Position numbers and translations under genes: made by a program. Of a stretch of DNA of 64,000 nucleotides, positions 1-12,650 are shown in pieces (the first letter of the stretch is position 1; every line of letters starts with the position of its first letter). The notes under the pieces are model-generated. The model saw only the letters and a list, made by a program, of their open reading frames with translations. It was not told where the DNA came from and did no database searches. Location of the stretch: positions 9,870,501-9,934,500 of the forward strand of contig CM075770.1 of assembly GCA_037974665.1 (NCBI GenBank), written 5' to 3'. Origin of the DNA: Ehretia macrophylla (lineage: Eukaryota; Streptophyta; Magnoliopsida; Boraginales; Ehretiaceae).

Positions 1-351
1 GTGCGGTAGCAAATTTGAACCAGAATGCCCAGGCGTGAGGTACTCAATATTGCCATACATGGAAAATGAAAGTCTATGTATTTTGCATTACATTCAATAA
101 ATCAGATGATGTATATCTCGCTTATGACTGTATGCAAATAAACTAGATAGAATTTACTCTTCTTTTTTTTTTCTAATTCTCATGGGTTGTACTACTTAAT
201 GTTCGAAGGAGACAAACTTTTTTTTTTTTTTGGGTCAAAAGGAGACAAACGAGACTAAGTACTGCAAGATTGTAGCCATGCTCTTTGTTATAGGTAAACT
301 ATGTTGCCTACTCACCTTACTTTGTAACACAAGGTACTTTGGTTTCAATAC
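1..351. other. left flank, no gene seen
   Basis: AT-rich DNA with no convincing coding region. It holds the micro-insertion at 218-238 and ends in the AATAC target-site copy (347-351) of the first copia element. Confidence 0.6.
218..238 (-). mobile_element. micro-retroposon insertion (TTGACCC + A14)
   Basis: Read on the minus strand, 7 nt of tag (TTGACCC) are followed by 14 A. The insert is flanked by a perfect 12-bp direct repeat, AAGGAGACAAAC, at 206-217 and 239-250. A duplication flanking an A-tailed insert is the mark of target-primed reverse transcription, so I read this as a LINE or SINE copy truncated almost to its tail. Five similar inserts occur in the window. Confidence 0.65.
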
Positions 352-675
352 TCTTGTAAAAGTATAGATATTTATTAACAACAAATTTTGTCAGAAATAA
401 TACGTTGTATGACAATTGTCACCCGAGAGAAGAACTCAAGACAACGTTGAGTTGCAGAAGCTACGCGAACGTTTGTCAGATATCTATGTAAAGTGTAAAA
501 GTTTATATTAGTTTATTTAAAGGTGTAATCATTATATTCTTATAATGATTATAGTTTGTCCTATATTTGTTATATAAATATGAGAAGAGAAAATCCATGA
601 ATAAGAATCAAAAAGAAGCAAGCATACGATACATTATCTTAGTTAAGTTGTTTACATTGTTATTATTTCATAACA
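352..675 (+). repeat. 5' LTR of copia 1
   Basis: 324 bp, homologous to 6403-6744. It begins TC where the right copy begins TG, so the first dinucleotide has mutated. It ends in ACA, directly before the primer-binding site. It lacks a roughly 30-bp segment (AGAGAATTTGGAATTG and following bases) present in the 3' LTR. Confidence 0.9.
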
Positions 676-677
676 CG

Positions 678-690
678 TTATCAACATGAG
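678..690 (+). promoter_or_regulatory. primer-binding site of copia 1
   Basis: TTATCAACATGAG lies two bases after the 5' LTR. It resembles the TATCAGCACGAG-like site used by many plant copia elements, with small changes. The match is by position and similarity only. Confidence 0.55.
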
Positions 691-830
691 ACTTTGTCAT
701 AACAACAAAACACAGGTAGTTTGATCATTCTACTTCGACCCTTAGAAAGTTTGATATTAGGTACATCTAATTCTTCTCATTTCAATTATATCCTTATTAT
801 TGTTTTTAGATCAAAGCATTATATTATCAC

Positions 831-895
831 ACACACACACACATATATATATTTATATCCATATTTACTATTATATATTTATATATATAATTATA
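831..895. repeat. (AC)n/(AT)n microsatellite in copia 1 leader
   Basis: A run of alternating CA passes into TA-rich repeats inside the untranslated leader of copia 1. Confidence 0.8.
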
Positions 896-1029
896 GATCA
901 CCAGTTATATATTTGGTGAATCTAATATTACAGAAAATATATATAACCTGGAAAGATTATGGACTATAAAGAATCCATGGAAAACCCTTGCTCAAATTTA
1001 CAGTTTTGGACATAAATAATTTTAATCCT

Positions 1030-1240
1030 CAGATGATTTATTTATTTACGTTATTGCATCTAACTTTAATTTTCGTTATTTATTTACGTATTTACGTTAT
1101 TGCATCTAACTTTAATTTTCATTATTCATTTACGTATTTAAGTTATTGCATCTAACTTTAATTTTCATTATTTATTTACGTATTTTCGTTGTTGCATCTA
1201 ACTTTAATTTTTGTTATTTATTTATGAATTTACGGTATTT
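1030..1240 (+). repeat. 46-bp tandem repeat in copia 1 leader
   Basis: The phrase GCATCTAACTTTAATTTT recurs at 1056, 1102, 1148 and 1194, an exact 46-bp period over four units, decaying after about 1240. It lies between the PBS and the gag start at 1401. Its function, if any, is unknown. Confidence 0.9.
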
Positions 1241-1400
1241 TAATTTTCGTTTTGTATTTACGAATTTACGTCATTCACTAACTTTAAATTGCTTAATTTA
1301 TTTCTTACAATTTATGTACTTTATTTATTTAAGTCTAGAAGTTAACAATTTAATTATATCTCTATTGACTAAATTTTATTTGATATCTTTTAGTATCATC

Positions 1401-4400
1401 ATGTCAAATCTTACAAAGCTCGAGTTTTCTACCCTTGACATTACGGGTAATAATTATTTATCATGGATAGAGGATGTTGATGTATACCTACAAGCCAAAG
1501 GTCTTGAACAGACCATAGTTGAGGGCAAGACAGAATCCCCGCAAGATCGTGCTAAAGCAATGATATTTATTAGCCATCATATACATGAAGCATTAAAGGC
1601 AGAATATCTTACTGTTAAGGATCCACATGATTTGTGGGTAAATTTGAAATAAAGATATGATCATCAAAAGGAAGTAATCTTCCCAATGCAGTGCCACAAG
1701 TGTATACACCTCAGGCTGTAGGATTTCGCTAACGTTCGAGAGTATACTCCACAGTGCATAATATTACTGCACAATTAAAAATGTGCAGAGAAAAGATCAC
1801 AGAAGAAGACATGCTAGAAAAGACATATTCCATATTCCACGCCTCAAATATAATATTGCAACAGCAATACAGAGAGCGTGGCTTTAAAAGACATTCTAAT
1901 CTGATAGCATGTCTCCTAGTGGCGAAGCAAAACAATGCATTGTTAATGAAGAACCACCACTCACGACCACCAGGCTCTAAACCATTGTCTGAGGCAAATG
2001 TTATAGAGTTTAATAATCATGATCGTGGTTGAGGCCGTGGTCATGGTTGTGATCAAGGTTGTGGTCGCGGTCGCGGTCGTGGTTATGGTTGTGGACGAGG
2101 CCGTGGAGGTGGTCGTGGTTATAATAACAGTTGGCATAATGATGCTCGTGAAGGTGGTAATAATCACACCTGACACTATATGGTTCAAAAGGCTTTGATT
2201 TTAAGAGGCAAGAAAACTACGACAAGGGGAGTGGGAGTGGTTCACAAAAGAAATCATCTCAAGAAAATATATGTTTTAGATGTGGCATGTCAGGCCATTG
2301 GTGGAAAACTTGTCGTACAGTACAACATCTTGCGGACCTTTACGAAGCCTCAAAGAAGAGTAAAGGAAAAAGGGTTGAGATGAATTTGGTTGAACATGAT
2401 GAAAATAATACTTAACAACAAAATACACACTTCAATTATTCTAGTTTCTATGAAGACAATAATGAAGGGAGTGAACATGCATATGCCTGATGATGCAAAA
2501 ACTTCATTTTGACTGAACTATTATATACTATCTTGTTAGATATTATCTGTAAACCTTGTAATATTGTCTTATTTTCGTCATATTTCAATTAAAGTACGAA
2601 TATATGTTTATCAGTTTAAAAATAATATTATCATGTATCATTTCCTCTGCTTACAGTTTCTCACATATGTTATTTATTTTATCTTGAAGAAATATGGATC
2701 TATATAATATCAATGATGGAGAAATATATCTGGCATACAGTGCAACGACACATATGATTATTAGAAATAGAATCTATTTCTTTCAACTCAAATTAGCGGA
2801 AGCAAATGTTAATACAATCGCTGGCACTACAAATCTCATTAATGGCTCTGGAAGAGCTTGTATTATGCTTTCTGGTGGGACAAAAATTATGATAAGCAAT
2901 GCTTTATATTCTTGTAGATCCCAGAGAAATCTATTGAGTTTTAGAGATATACGAGAAAATGGTTATCATATTCAAACCATGAATGAGCAAAGTAAATAAT
3001 ATCTCTATATTACATCGCTCAAAACTGACAAGCAAGTTATAGTAGAAAAATTGTCACCATTATCCTCAGGAGTATATTATACTAGGATAAATCATGTGGA
3101 ATCTAATATGATGATAAATCAAAAGATGCTTGATCCACAAAGTTTTATCCTTTGGCATGATCGCCTTGGATATCCAGGTGCAATGATGATGAAAAGAATT
3201 ATTGAAAATTCAAATGGGCACTCATTAAAGCATCGAAAGATTCTATCATCACATGAATTTTCATGTCCTGCTTGCACCCAAGGAAAATTGATCAATATGC
3301 CATCCCTTACAAAAATTGATATTGAAACTCCTGCTTTTTTGGACAGGATACAAGGGGATATATGTGGGCCTATTATTCTGTCATGTGGACCATTTCGATA
3401 TTTTATACTATTGATAGATGCATCAAAAAAATGGTCATATATATGCCTACTATTAACTAGAAATATGGCATTTGCAAGACTTCTTGCATAAATAATCCGG
3501 TTACGGGCCCAGTTTCCGGATTATACAATCAAGTGAATTCGTCTTGATGATGCAGGAGAATTTACATCACAATCATTTAATGATTATTGCATGTCAATTG
3601 GAATTATTGTTGAGCATCTTGTAGCTTACACCCATACACAAAATGGTTTAGCTGAATCATTTATTAAACGATTGCAGCTTATTGCTAGACCATTATTGAT
3701 GAGAACTAAGTTGCCTAGTTCTGTATGCAGACATGCAATATTACATGCTGCATCATTGCTTAGAGCAAGACCAACTGCTTATCATAAATACTTCCTATTA
3801 CAATTGGTTTATGGTCAAGAACCAAATATATCCCATTTGAAAATTTTTGGTTGCGCAGTTTATATTCCAATTGCTCCACCACTGTGCACAAAAAAGGGAC
3901 CTCAAAGAAGACTGAGAATTTATGTTAGTTTTGAATCTCCATCAATTTTGAAATATTGTTGATTGCCAATTATGAGACAACATTCCCAGTCTTATGGGGA
4001 GAAAAACAGAAGCTGGAAAATAATGCATTATTATGGAATGCATCATCAGTATCATATTTTGATCCTTGCACGAATCAATTTGAAATAGAAATTCAGAAAA
4101 TTATACATTTGCAAAATATTACAAATCAATTGCCAGATGCTTTTGCTGATGCCAAGAAATTGACTAAGTCACACATATCAGCTTTAAATGCCCCAGTGAG
4201 AATTGATATTGCAAAGAAACAATTTGCTGACACAGTAAGAAATGAGTCTATGGCATGTTAAAAACGTGGTAGACCAATCGGTTCCAAAGATAAAAATCCT
4301 CAAAAGAGAAAGGGGCAAAATGAGCAAGTTGGAAATATTGTTCTTGAAGATCCTGTAGATGTCACAATGCAAGAAATAACTGAAAATAAAGTTTCAGTGG

Positions 4401-6180
4401 AAAATCAAGTACCTGAGAATGAAATAAAAGGCGACAATATTGACAATGATGAAATCTCAATTAATCATGTCTCTACAAGACAAAGATGGAATCGAAATGA
4501 AATCATTATTGATGAAAAATTTGTATATGCAGTAGCTACTAATTTAATGATAGAAAGCGAGAATCTTGAACCGAAGTCCGTTCAAGAATGTCGATGAAGA
4601 AATGATTGGCCAAAATAGAAAGACGCGATTAATGTTGAATTGCAATCACTTGAAAAACGCGAAGTGTTTGGTCCAGTGGTTCAAACACTTGCAAATGTGA
4701 AACATGTTGGCTATAAATGGGTATTTGTGCGAAAACACAATGAAAATAATGAAGTTGTAAGATAGAAAGCCCAACTTGTAGCACAAGGTTTTTCACAAAG
4801 ACTTGGAATTGATTATGAGGAGACGTATTCTCCAGTGATGGATGCAATTACATTCAGGTATCTAATTAGTCTGGCAATTTCTAAAGGACTTCATATGCGT
4901 CTTATGGATGTGGTAACAGCCTATCTATATGGATCACTTGATAGTGATATTTATATGAGAGTCCCTGAACGACTAAATATGCCTGAGGCATATGGCTCAA
5001 AACCCTGGGAGATGTATTCAATCAAATTACAAAGATCTTTGTATGGACTAAAACAATCTAGACGAATGTAGTACAATCGTCTTAGTACATATCTTCTAAA
5101 GGAAGGATATGTTAATAGTCCTATAAGTCCATGTGTCTTTATCAGAAAATCGAAATGTGATTTTGTCATTATTGTTGTTTATGTTGATGATGTAAACATT
5201 ATAGGAACTCGTTAGGAGCTTACAGCAGTAGCCACATATATGAGTAAAGAATTTGAGATGAAAGATCTAGGTAAAACAAAGTTTTGTCTTGGCCTACAAA
5301 TTGAACATTTGACAGGTGGAATTAAGTTGCACCAATCAACTTATACAGTGAAGGTGTTGAAGAGGTTCAAGATGGACAAAGCTCATCCAGTAATTAGTCC
5401 AATGGTTGCTCGAACTCTGGATATAGAAAATGATCCATTTCGACCTCAAGCAGTGACAATGATGAAATCTTTGGTTCTGAAGTGTCATATCTTAGTGTCA
5501 TTGGTGCATTAATATATCTCGCTAATAATACATGACCAGATATTGCATTATCTGTTAATCTATTAGCAAGATTCAATTCAGCACCAACACGGAGACATTG
5601 GACCGGCATTAAATATATTTTTCGCTATCTTCATGGAACTACTGATATGGGGTTACTATATTCAAGACATCCGCAACCAGAGTTGATTGGATATGCAGAT
5701 GCTGGATATTTGTCTAATCCACATAAAGGGCGATCTCAAACTGGATATTTATTCACATATGGTGGTACTGCTATATCTTGGAGATCTACAAAACAAACTC
5801 TTGCTGCTACTTCATCAAATCATGCCGAGATACTTGCACTTCATGAGGCAAGTCGAGAATGTGTTTGGTTGAGATATTTGATCCAACACATTGAGGGAGA
5901 ATGCAATCTTTTAACAAGCAAAAGTAGCCCCACTATTTTATATGAAGATAATGCTGCATGCATTGCCCAAATACAGGGAGGTTATATTAAGGGTGATAGA
6001 ACTAAACATATCTAGCCAAAGTTCTTATTTACTCATGAGCTTCAAAAGAATGGTGAAATCGAGGTTCGTTAGATTCGTTCAAATGAGAACCTTGCTGATT
6101 TGTTTATAAAATCATTGCCTACTAGTACATTCAAGAAGTTAATATGGAAGATTGGTATGCGGCGACTCCGTAATCATTCT
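1401..6180 (+). pseudogene. degenerate gag-pol of copia 1
   Basis: Gag opens at 1401 (MSNLTKLEF, a common copia gag start) and is stopped at 1650. A Gly/Arg-rich stretch (2030-2160) precedes a CCHC zinc knuckle (CFRCGMSGHWWKTC, about 2275-2316). A protease-like segment (about 2694-2999), the integrase zinc region (WHDRLGYPG at about 3150) and an integrase core remnant (3540-3960) follow. Reverse transcriptase runs from about 4630 to 5520, with YVDD near 5180 intact in one frame. RNase H (5640-6015) keeps GYADAGY and YEDNAA. Frames change several times, a piece is missing near 3960, and more than ten in-frame stops are present. No functional protein can be made. Confidence 0.92.
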
Positions 6181-6402
6181 TGAGATGCCCACGAGGGGGA
6201 GACATATGCATTGCACTCTTTTTCCCTTCGTACAGGTTTTGTCCCATTGGGTTTTCCTAACAAGGTTTTTAATGAGGCAGTATAAAAGACATACACAAAG
6301 AATTTTGTACTCTTTTTTCTTAGTCAAGTTTTTATCCCATTGCATTTTCTTGATAAGGTTTTAATGAGGCACATTATTAAGCAATAAATATCCAAGGGGG
6401 AG

Positions 6403-6744
6403 TGTTGTAAAGGTATGGATATTTATTGACAACAAATTATGTCAGAAGTAATACGTTGTATAACAATTGTCACCCGAGAGAAGAACTCAAGACGACGTTG
6501 AGTTGCAGAAGCTACGTGAACGTCTGTTAGAGAATTTGGAATTGAATTCTCTAATATCTATGCAGTTTATATTAGTTTATTTAAAGGTGTAATCATTACA
6601 TTATGTTCTTATAATGATTATAGTTTGTCCTATATTTGTTGTATAAATATGAGAAGAGAAAATCCGTGAATAAGAATCAGAAAGAAGCAAGCATACGATA
6701 TATTCTTTCTGTTAAGTTGTTTACATTGTTATTATTTCACAACA
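6403..6744 (+). repeat. 3' LTR of copia 1
   Basis: 342 bp, starts TG and ends CA. The purine tract AAGGGGGAG lies directly upstream (about 6394-6402) and the AATAC duplication directly downstream. Confidence 0.9.
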
Positions 6745-7500
6745 AATACAACATTTTAGTTATTTAGTAATATTATTTATTTGAAAAATAAAACAATCAT
6801 TGAAATAAGTATTTTATTGCATTGATTTTATAAGTATCGTATAATTTATTTTTTTTTTACCATGCTTTTATTTAGTTGCAATAGTTAGAATTTTTATTAT
6901 CGCTTTTTGAGAATAATTATTAATGAGATCACTTTTTTGCAATGGGTTTAAAATTGTATTTTAATTGCAACGTTTTTTTAAATTGCTGGTATTATTTACA
7001 AAAAAACTCTTGTAGTAGATAATTTATAATTAGACCATATGCAACGAGTTGAAAAAATGTTTCATAAAGTCATTAATTTACAGTGAGATTTAGTCTTTTT
7101 ATAACTGTTTTAAGTGTTGTAATAGATTAAGATTATCTGAGCAAAGATTTGGAAAACTTCTTCTTCTTTTTTTCTCTCAATTTATTCCTTTCGAATTATA
7201 GCACATAATTTTGCCCGGGCTGGGTCTTTCTTGGATTCTGAGCCATCTATCCATTTTGTGGGAAAAAAAATAAAAAATATTCCAATCATTCAAACGACCG
7301 AGATCAAAACTGAATGTTAGAGGGCCGTGTAATCCGACTGGCTCGTGGGGGCTACACTTCTCTAATGATTGGTCTTTTTGTAATTTGCATGGGGGCTACA
7401 CTTCTCTAATGAACGGTCTTTGTAATTTGTATGACAAAAACGCTTTTCATTGATTTCCTAGATAAGCATTGTTAGCTAACCAATGTAGTGATGAATTCAG
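6745..7500. other. intergenic, possible intron relic
   Basis: No gene is seen. A 43-45 bp direct repeat (GGGGGCTACACTTCTCTAAT) is duplicated at about 7347-7389 and 7390-7433. The last bases before 7501 end in AG and sit where intron 3 of the intact NPF gene ends, so part of this may be decayed intron. Confidence 0.5.
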
Positions 7501-7554
7501 ATTTCTCAACAAAGCAACAATCATAACACCTGAAGACCAATTAAAAATGGATGG

Positions 7555-7820
7555 TATTGGAATACACAAGATTGTTACAAGTTTGTTGCAACACCCAGCC
7601 ATCATTCACATGCTTTCCAACTCTTGGCTGGCTTATCTACTTATCTGTACAATAGACTAAATTCAAACGTTCTACTAGATCACTTTGTATCTTAGAGAAT
7701 CAATCTGTTGTATCTTATCAGTTTGTTAGCTAGACGTAGCATTAGCACTCTTGTATACTATTTATTTGGATGCTGCTCATTAATCAAAGTGTGCTTTTTG
7801 TGCCATTATCTTATTTTACA
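7555..7820 (+). repeat. 5' LTR of copia 2
   Basis: 266 bp, begins TATTGG and ends TTTTACA, directly followed by the PBS. Confidence 0.96.
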
Positions 7821-7832
7821 TGGTATCAGAGC
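7821..7832 (+). promoter_or_regulatory. primer-binding site (tRNA-iMet) of copia 2
   Basis: TGGTATCAGAGC abuts the 5' LTR and is the standard plant complement of the 3' end of initiator methionine tRNA. Confidence 0.93.
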
Positions 7833-7889
7833 GGGTTATCAAAAGATAATCTACTTAAAACACTCTGAGAAAATCATAAAATCATTCTG

Positions 7890-10800
7890 ATGGCCAGTGA
7901 TGAAACGGGTAGTAGTAAAGTCACTACTCGGACCGAAATCCATCAAAATGTCTTAGGAGACGTAAACTCTCCATTCTACCTTCAATCTTCAGACCATCCA
8001 GGACTCATTTTCGTCGTCACACCGTTGGAAGAAAATGGGGCAAATTATTTTACCTAGAGGCGAAATATGCTAAATGCATTAGAATCTAAAGTGAAAAGGG
8101 GATTCGTAGATGGGACTATTGAAAAGCCAGAAGCAACATCTCAAAATTTACTGCCTTGGATCAAAAGTAATGCCATGGTGAGGTCATGGCTGGTGAACTC
8201 CAAATGTAAGGAATTACAGGATAGTGTAACCTATGCCGAGACTGCGCAAGAAATATGGCAAGACTTGGAGGAGCGATTTGCTCAAGGAAATGCCGCGAGA
8301 GTTTACGAGTTGAGACGTAGCATAGCACTTCTGCAGCAAGAAAAGGCTCCTGTAATGACATATTATGGCAAGCTAAGAGGTCTTTGGGACGAAATGCAAG
8401 CAGTGAATCCAATTCCCAGTTGCTCGTGCGGTTACAAGTGCGGCGCAGCAAAGAAAATGCAACTAATGCGCGAGACAGAAAAGGTGCATGATTTTTTGAT
8501 GGGATTGGACACTGACTTCAACACAATAAGGTCTCAAGTCTTGAGTTTGGATCCATTGCCAACTCTTGGTAGAGCATATGCCATGGCTGTTCAAGAGGAA
8601 AAACAACAGATTGTTGCAGCATCACAACAACCTACAATCGAGACGGCGGCATTTGTAGCAAACAATAGCAGACCCACGGCTGCAATTTTTGGTGCTACTA
8701 GAACGACAGTCAACTCAGAAAAGCCGATTTGTGATCATTGCAAAAAACAGGGACATTCAAAAGAAAAATGTTATGAGATTATAGGATATTCTCCCCATTG
8801 GCGCAAGAAAACCAACAAATATAATTCAAGGGGTGCCATAGTAGGAGGGTATTCCAAAAATCATACAGCAGCCAACTTATCACAGGTCGAACAAACTCAG
8901 ACAGTAACTTTAGGCGATATTAGTCGGCAAACATTTGCGCCCCATTTCACAGAAGCTCAATATCAGCAACTCCTCACTTTACTGAACACCAATGTTCAAG
9001 CAGATCCATCGGCGCATTTGGCTCATTTTTCAGGTTTCTCAGGCAACTCAAATGATTTTTTAAAGGGCTACTCTTGGATTATCGATTCTGGGGCCACAAA
9101 TCATTTCACATATACACCAAGTCTACTTGTTCGTAAGACTTGTGGCACAAATATTCCATCTGTTCGCATACCAAATGGTCGAACACTTCCAGTAGGAGCA
9201 ATTGGGGATGTGGTTCTTAGTAAAAATCGGATTCTAAAAGACGTGATGAGTGTTGAAGGCTTTGATTGCAATCTTCTATCTGTACATAAACTTACTAAAG
9301 ACTGGAATTGCTCTCTTACATTTTTTCCGGATTTTTGTGTCTTGCAGGACTTACCTTCGAGGACGCTGATTGGACTGGGTAAAGCGAGAAATGGGCTATA
9401 TGTTCTGGAGCCGATACAAGGGGGTACAACATTAAAGGCAACGAGTCAGCAAGATGTTTCCATGTGGCATCAGCGGTTGGGGCATCTCTCTTTAGATCAT
9501 CTAATGCATATCAAATCTTGTACGGGAAATATCCCTTCTTGTGATTATATCTGTGATGCTTGCCAACGAGCCAAGCATACACGTATGTCCTTTCTAACAA
9601 GTGTCAATAAAGCTGCAAATTCTGTTGATCTTATACATTGTGACATCTGGGGACCGTATCGAACATCTTCGCATTCTAGGGCACGATACTTTCTCAGTCT
9701 TGTAGATGACCACAGTCGAACTACTTGGGTTTATTTAATGAAGTCAAAATCTGAGGCTAGTATCAATCTCATTCACTTCTGCAATTGGGTCTCAACACAA
9801 TTTCACACAACTATTAAGATTATTCGCACCGATAATGGGATCAAGTTTTCACATTGGAAACTAATTGAATATTATCACGCTCATGGCATAGTTCATCAAA
9901 CAACTTGTGCCTACAGCCCACAGCAAAACGGAAGAGTTGAGCGAAAGCATCGACATCTACTTGAGGTTGCACATGCTATTCGTTTCCATGCTAATCTGCC
10001 TCTGTTTTTTTTGGGTGAGTGCATTCTCACGACGGCCTATTTAATTAACCATATGCCTACAATAATTTTGCAAAATAAGACTCCATATGAGGTTTTACTC
10101 GGCAAACCACCGGATTATGATCATTTAAAGATCTTTGGGTGCTTATGTTATGGTCATGTTCTACCCAAGAATAATGACAAATTTGAAGCACGAGCTAGAC
10201 GTGGGATTTTTATTGGCTACCCGCACAATCAAAAGGGTTATCGAGTTTACGACATTGAAAAATGACAGATTTATACCTCTCGTGATGTTACCTTTTATGA
10301 GCAGCATTTTCCTTATAGAGAGCAAGTCAACGTCACTCCTTCATTGTCTTCGAGCACAAGCAGGCCACTGGACGTTTCTAATGAGACTTTTGTTCATAAC
10401 CCAATTCAGTTTTCACTACCCGTTAATTCACATGAAGAGTCGGTTACTGCTACCCAAGGTGTTACTCCTCCTGAGCCATTAGACTCATGCGACGACATGT
10501 CTGGTCCTCCATCTATTACAAGCTCTCATACACCATTGTCGCACGATGCTACACCAACAACACTTGAACAACCCATGACAAGTATTTCTGCTGCTTCTTT
10601 GCCTACCACTGAGCATCCACTCTTGTCGCAGAATATAGCATCACCTTCAGATTCCAAACGTACTAGACGGCTGCCTCCTAAGCTTGTTGACTATGAATTC
10701 ATACTGCCCCCCTCGCTTCGGCCCTCTCGCGCATCCAGTCATTCGGCCAACTTGACGGTACATTCCTTAGACCATTTCTTAGCTTACAATAATTTCTCTG

Positions 10801-12377
10801 ATAATCATATTGCTTTCTTAGCGGCCATCACCACTGTTGATGAGCCTACAAGTTTTTCTCAGGCTATTAAATTCCCTCAGTGGCGTGAAGCCATGGCACG
10901 AGAAATTACCGCTTTGGAAGCTAATTAGACATGGACTCTTGAAACTCTTCCTTCTGGCAAGAGGGCTATTGACTCAAAGTGGGCTTATAAAGTAAAGTTC
11001 AAACCAGACGGCACTGTTGAACGTTATAAAGCTCGTTTAGTTGCAAAGGGCTTCACTCAAGTTGAGGGCATCGATTTTAATGAGACATTTGCTCCGGTTG
11101 CCAAATTAGTTACATTACGATGCTTATTGGTTGTTGCTGTTGTTCATGGATGGGATTTACACCAACTTGATGTCACCAATGCATTTTTGCATGGTGACCT
11201 TGATGAAGAAGTGTATATGAAAATCCCGCAAGGTTTTGCTCGCAAGGGGGAGGATCGTGTTTGTCGTCTTCGAAAGTCACTTTATGGTTTACGACAAGCT
11301 TCCCGAAATTGGTATCATAAGTTCACTACCTCTATTCTTCAAATTGGTTTTCGACAATCTGCTAGTGACCATTCTTTATTCTTATGGTCTCAAGGCTCCT
11401 TGTTTGTTGCTGTGCTTATTTATGTTGACGATGTTATAGTCACTGGCAACGATTCTGCTCAAATCGTACATCTCAAACAACATTTGGACTCTCAATTTCA
11501 TATCAAAGATCTTGGGCCTTTAAAATATTTCTTGGGCATTGAAGTTGCGCGCTCACCAAATGGTCTATTCCTTAGTCAACGCAAATACACTCTTGACATA
11601 TTGAAAGAGTGTGGCTTGTTGGGAGCACGACCCTGTTCTACTCCAATGGTCCAGCACCATAGTCTTGCCGCTAATGAAGGGACTCCATGTTCTGATCCTG
11701 CTCAATATCGTAGGCTTGTTGGACGGTTATTATATCTTCCTATCACTAGGCCTGACATTTGTTATGCAGTGAATATCTTAAGTCAATTTATGCATAGCCC
11801 ACGACAGCCTCATCTAGATGCTGCTTTTCGTTTGCTTCGCTACTTAAAAGGGAGTCCAGGCCAAGGGATTCTTCTGTCTACTTCTAGCACTTTTAATCTT
11901 CGAGCTTATTGTGATGCTGATTGGGCTGGATGCCCTACCACACGACGATCCACTACAGGTTATGTCGTTTTTCTCGGGTCATCACCCGTCTTTTGGCGTT
12001 CTAAAAAGCAAGCTGTTGTATCTCGCTCCTCTGCCGAGGCAGAGTATCACAGCATGGCTTCCACAGCCAGTGAGATTACTTGGCTTCGTCGCCTTCTTTC
12101 TGAACTTGGCGTTACACACTCCAGGCATGTTTCATTGTTTTGTGACAACCAAGCCGCAATTCACATTGCTGCTAACCCCGTCTTTCACGAGCGCACAAAA
12201 CACATAGAAATTGACTGTCATTTTATTTGTGAGCGTATTCAGGCTAATGAACTTACTACCCGGTCAATTTCTTCAACTCATCAATTGGCAGATATATTTA
12301 CTAAAGCTTTAGGCCATGATCGGTTTATTACTTTGCTTGGCAAGTTGGGCATTTCACATTTGCATGCTCCAACTTGA
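7890..12377 (+). pseudogene. gag-pol polyprotein of copia 2, three nonsense mutations
   Basis: The frame is 1,495 codons from ATG 7890 to the stop ending at 12377. Residue positions count from that ATG. The order is: copia N-terminal gag (SSDHPGLI), CCHC knuckle at about 281-294 (CDHCKKQGHSKEKC), protease DSG at about 399, integrase zinc region (HQRLGHLS, CDAC), integrase catalytic D585, D648, E684 (D-x35-E), reverse transcriptase YVDD at 1178-1181, and RNase H with CDADWAG near 1341. In-frame stops are TAG 8055, TGA 10263 and TAG 10926. All three can be explained as single C-to-T changes on one strand or the other. No frameshift is visible, so the copy is otherwise intact. The stops prevent a full polyprotein, so it would need help in trans. 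Confidence 0.95.
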
Positions 12378-12384
12378 GGGGGAG
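12375..12384 (+). promoter_or_regulatory. polypurine tract of copia 2
   Basis: GAGGGGGAG immediately precedes the right LTR, just after the last codon of pol, in the place where plus-strand DNA synthesis is primed. Confidence 0.85.
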
Positions 12385-12650
12385 TATTGGAATACACAAG
12401 ATTGTTACAAGTTTGTTGCAACACCCAGCCGTCATTCACATGCTTTCCAACTCTTGGCTGGCTTATCTACTTATCTGTACAATAGACTAAATTCAAACGT
12501 TCTACTAGATCACTTTGTATCTTAGAGAATCAATCTGTTGTATCTTATCAGTTTGTTAGCTATTCGTAGCATTAGCACTCTTGTATACTATTTATTTGGA
12601 TGCTGCTCATTAATCAAAGTGTGCTTTTTGTGCCATTATCTTCTTTTACA
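12385..12650 (+). repeat. 3' LTR of copia 2
   Basis: 266 bp, identical to the left LTR except for four substitutions (AT/GT near its base 47, GA/TT in GCTAxxCG, A/C near the end). Confidence 0.96.

Larger units (their letters stand above)
352..6744 (+). mobile_element. Ty1/copia retrotransposon 1, old and defective
   Basis: The element is complete in outline: LTR, primer-binding site, gag-pol remnant, polypurine tract, LTR. Both ends are fixed by a perfect 5-bp duplication, AATAC, at 347-351 and 6745-6749. Domain order (gag, CCHC knuckle, protease-like, integrase, reverse transcriptase, RNase H) is that of Ty1/copia. The coding region holds many stops and frameshifts, and the LTRs differ by point changes and an insertion, so the copy is old and cannot move by itself. 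The PBS resembles the methionine-tRNA-derived type of Retrofit-like plant copia elements; that lineage call is tentative. Confidence 0.93.
7555..12650 (+). mobile_element. Ty1/copia retrotransposon 2, young, nested in NPF relic
   Basis: A 5,096-bp element with 266-bp LTRs that differ at only 4 positions (about 1.5%). It is flanked by a perfect GATGG duplication at 7550-7554 and 12651-12655. A canonical initiator-methionine PBS follows the left LTR and a purine tract precedes the right LTR. One continuous gag-pol frame spans 7890-12377, broken only by three single stop codons. LTR ends are TA...CA rather than TG...CA in both copies. The low LTR divergence makes it far younger than copia 1. Confidence 0.97.
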
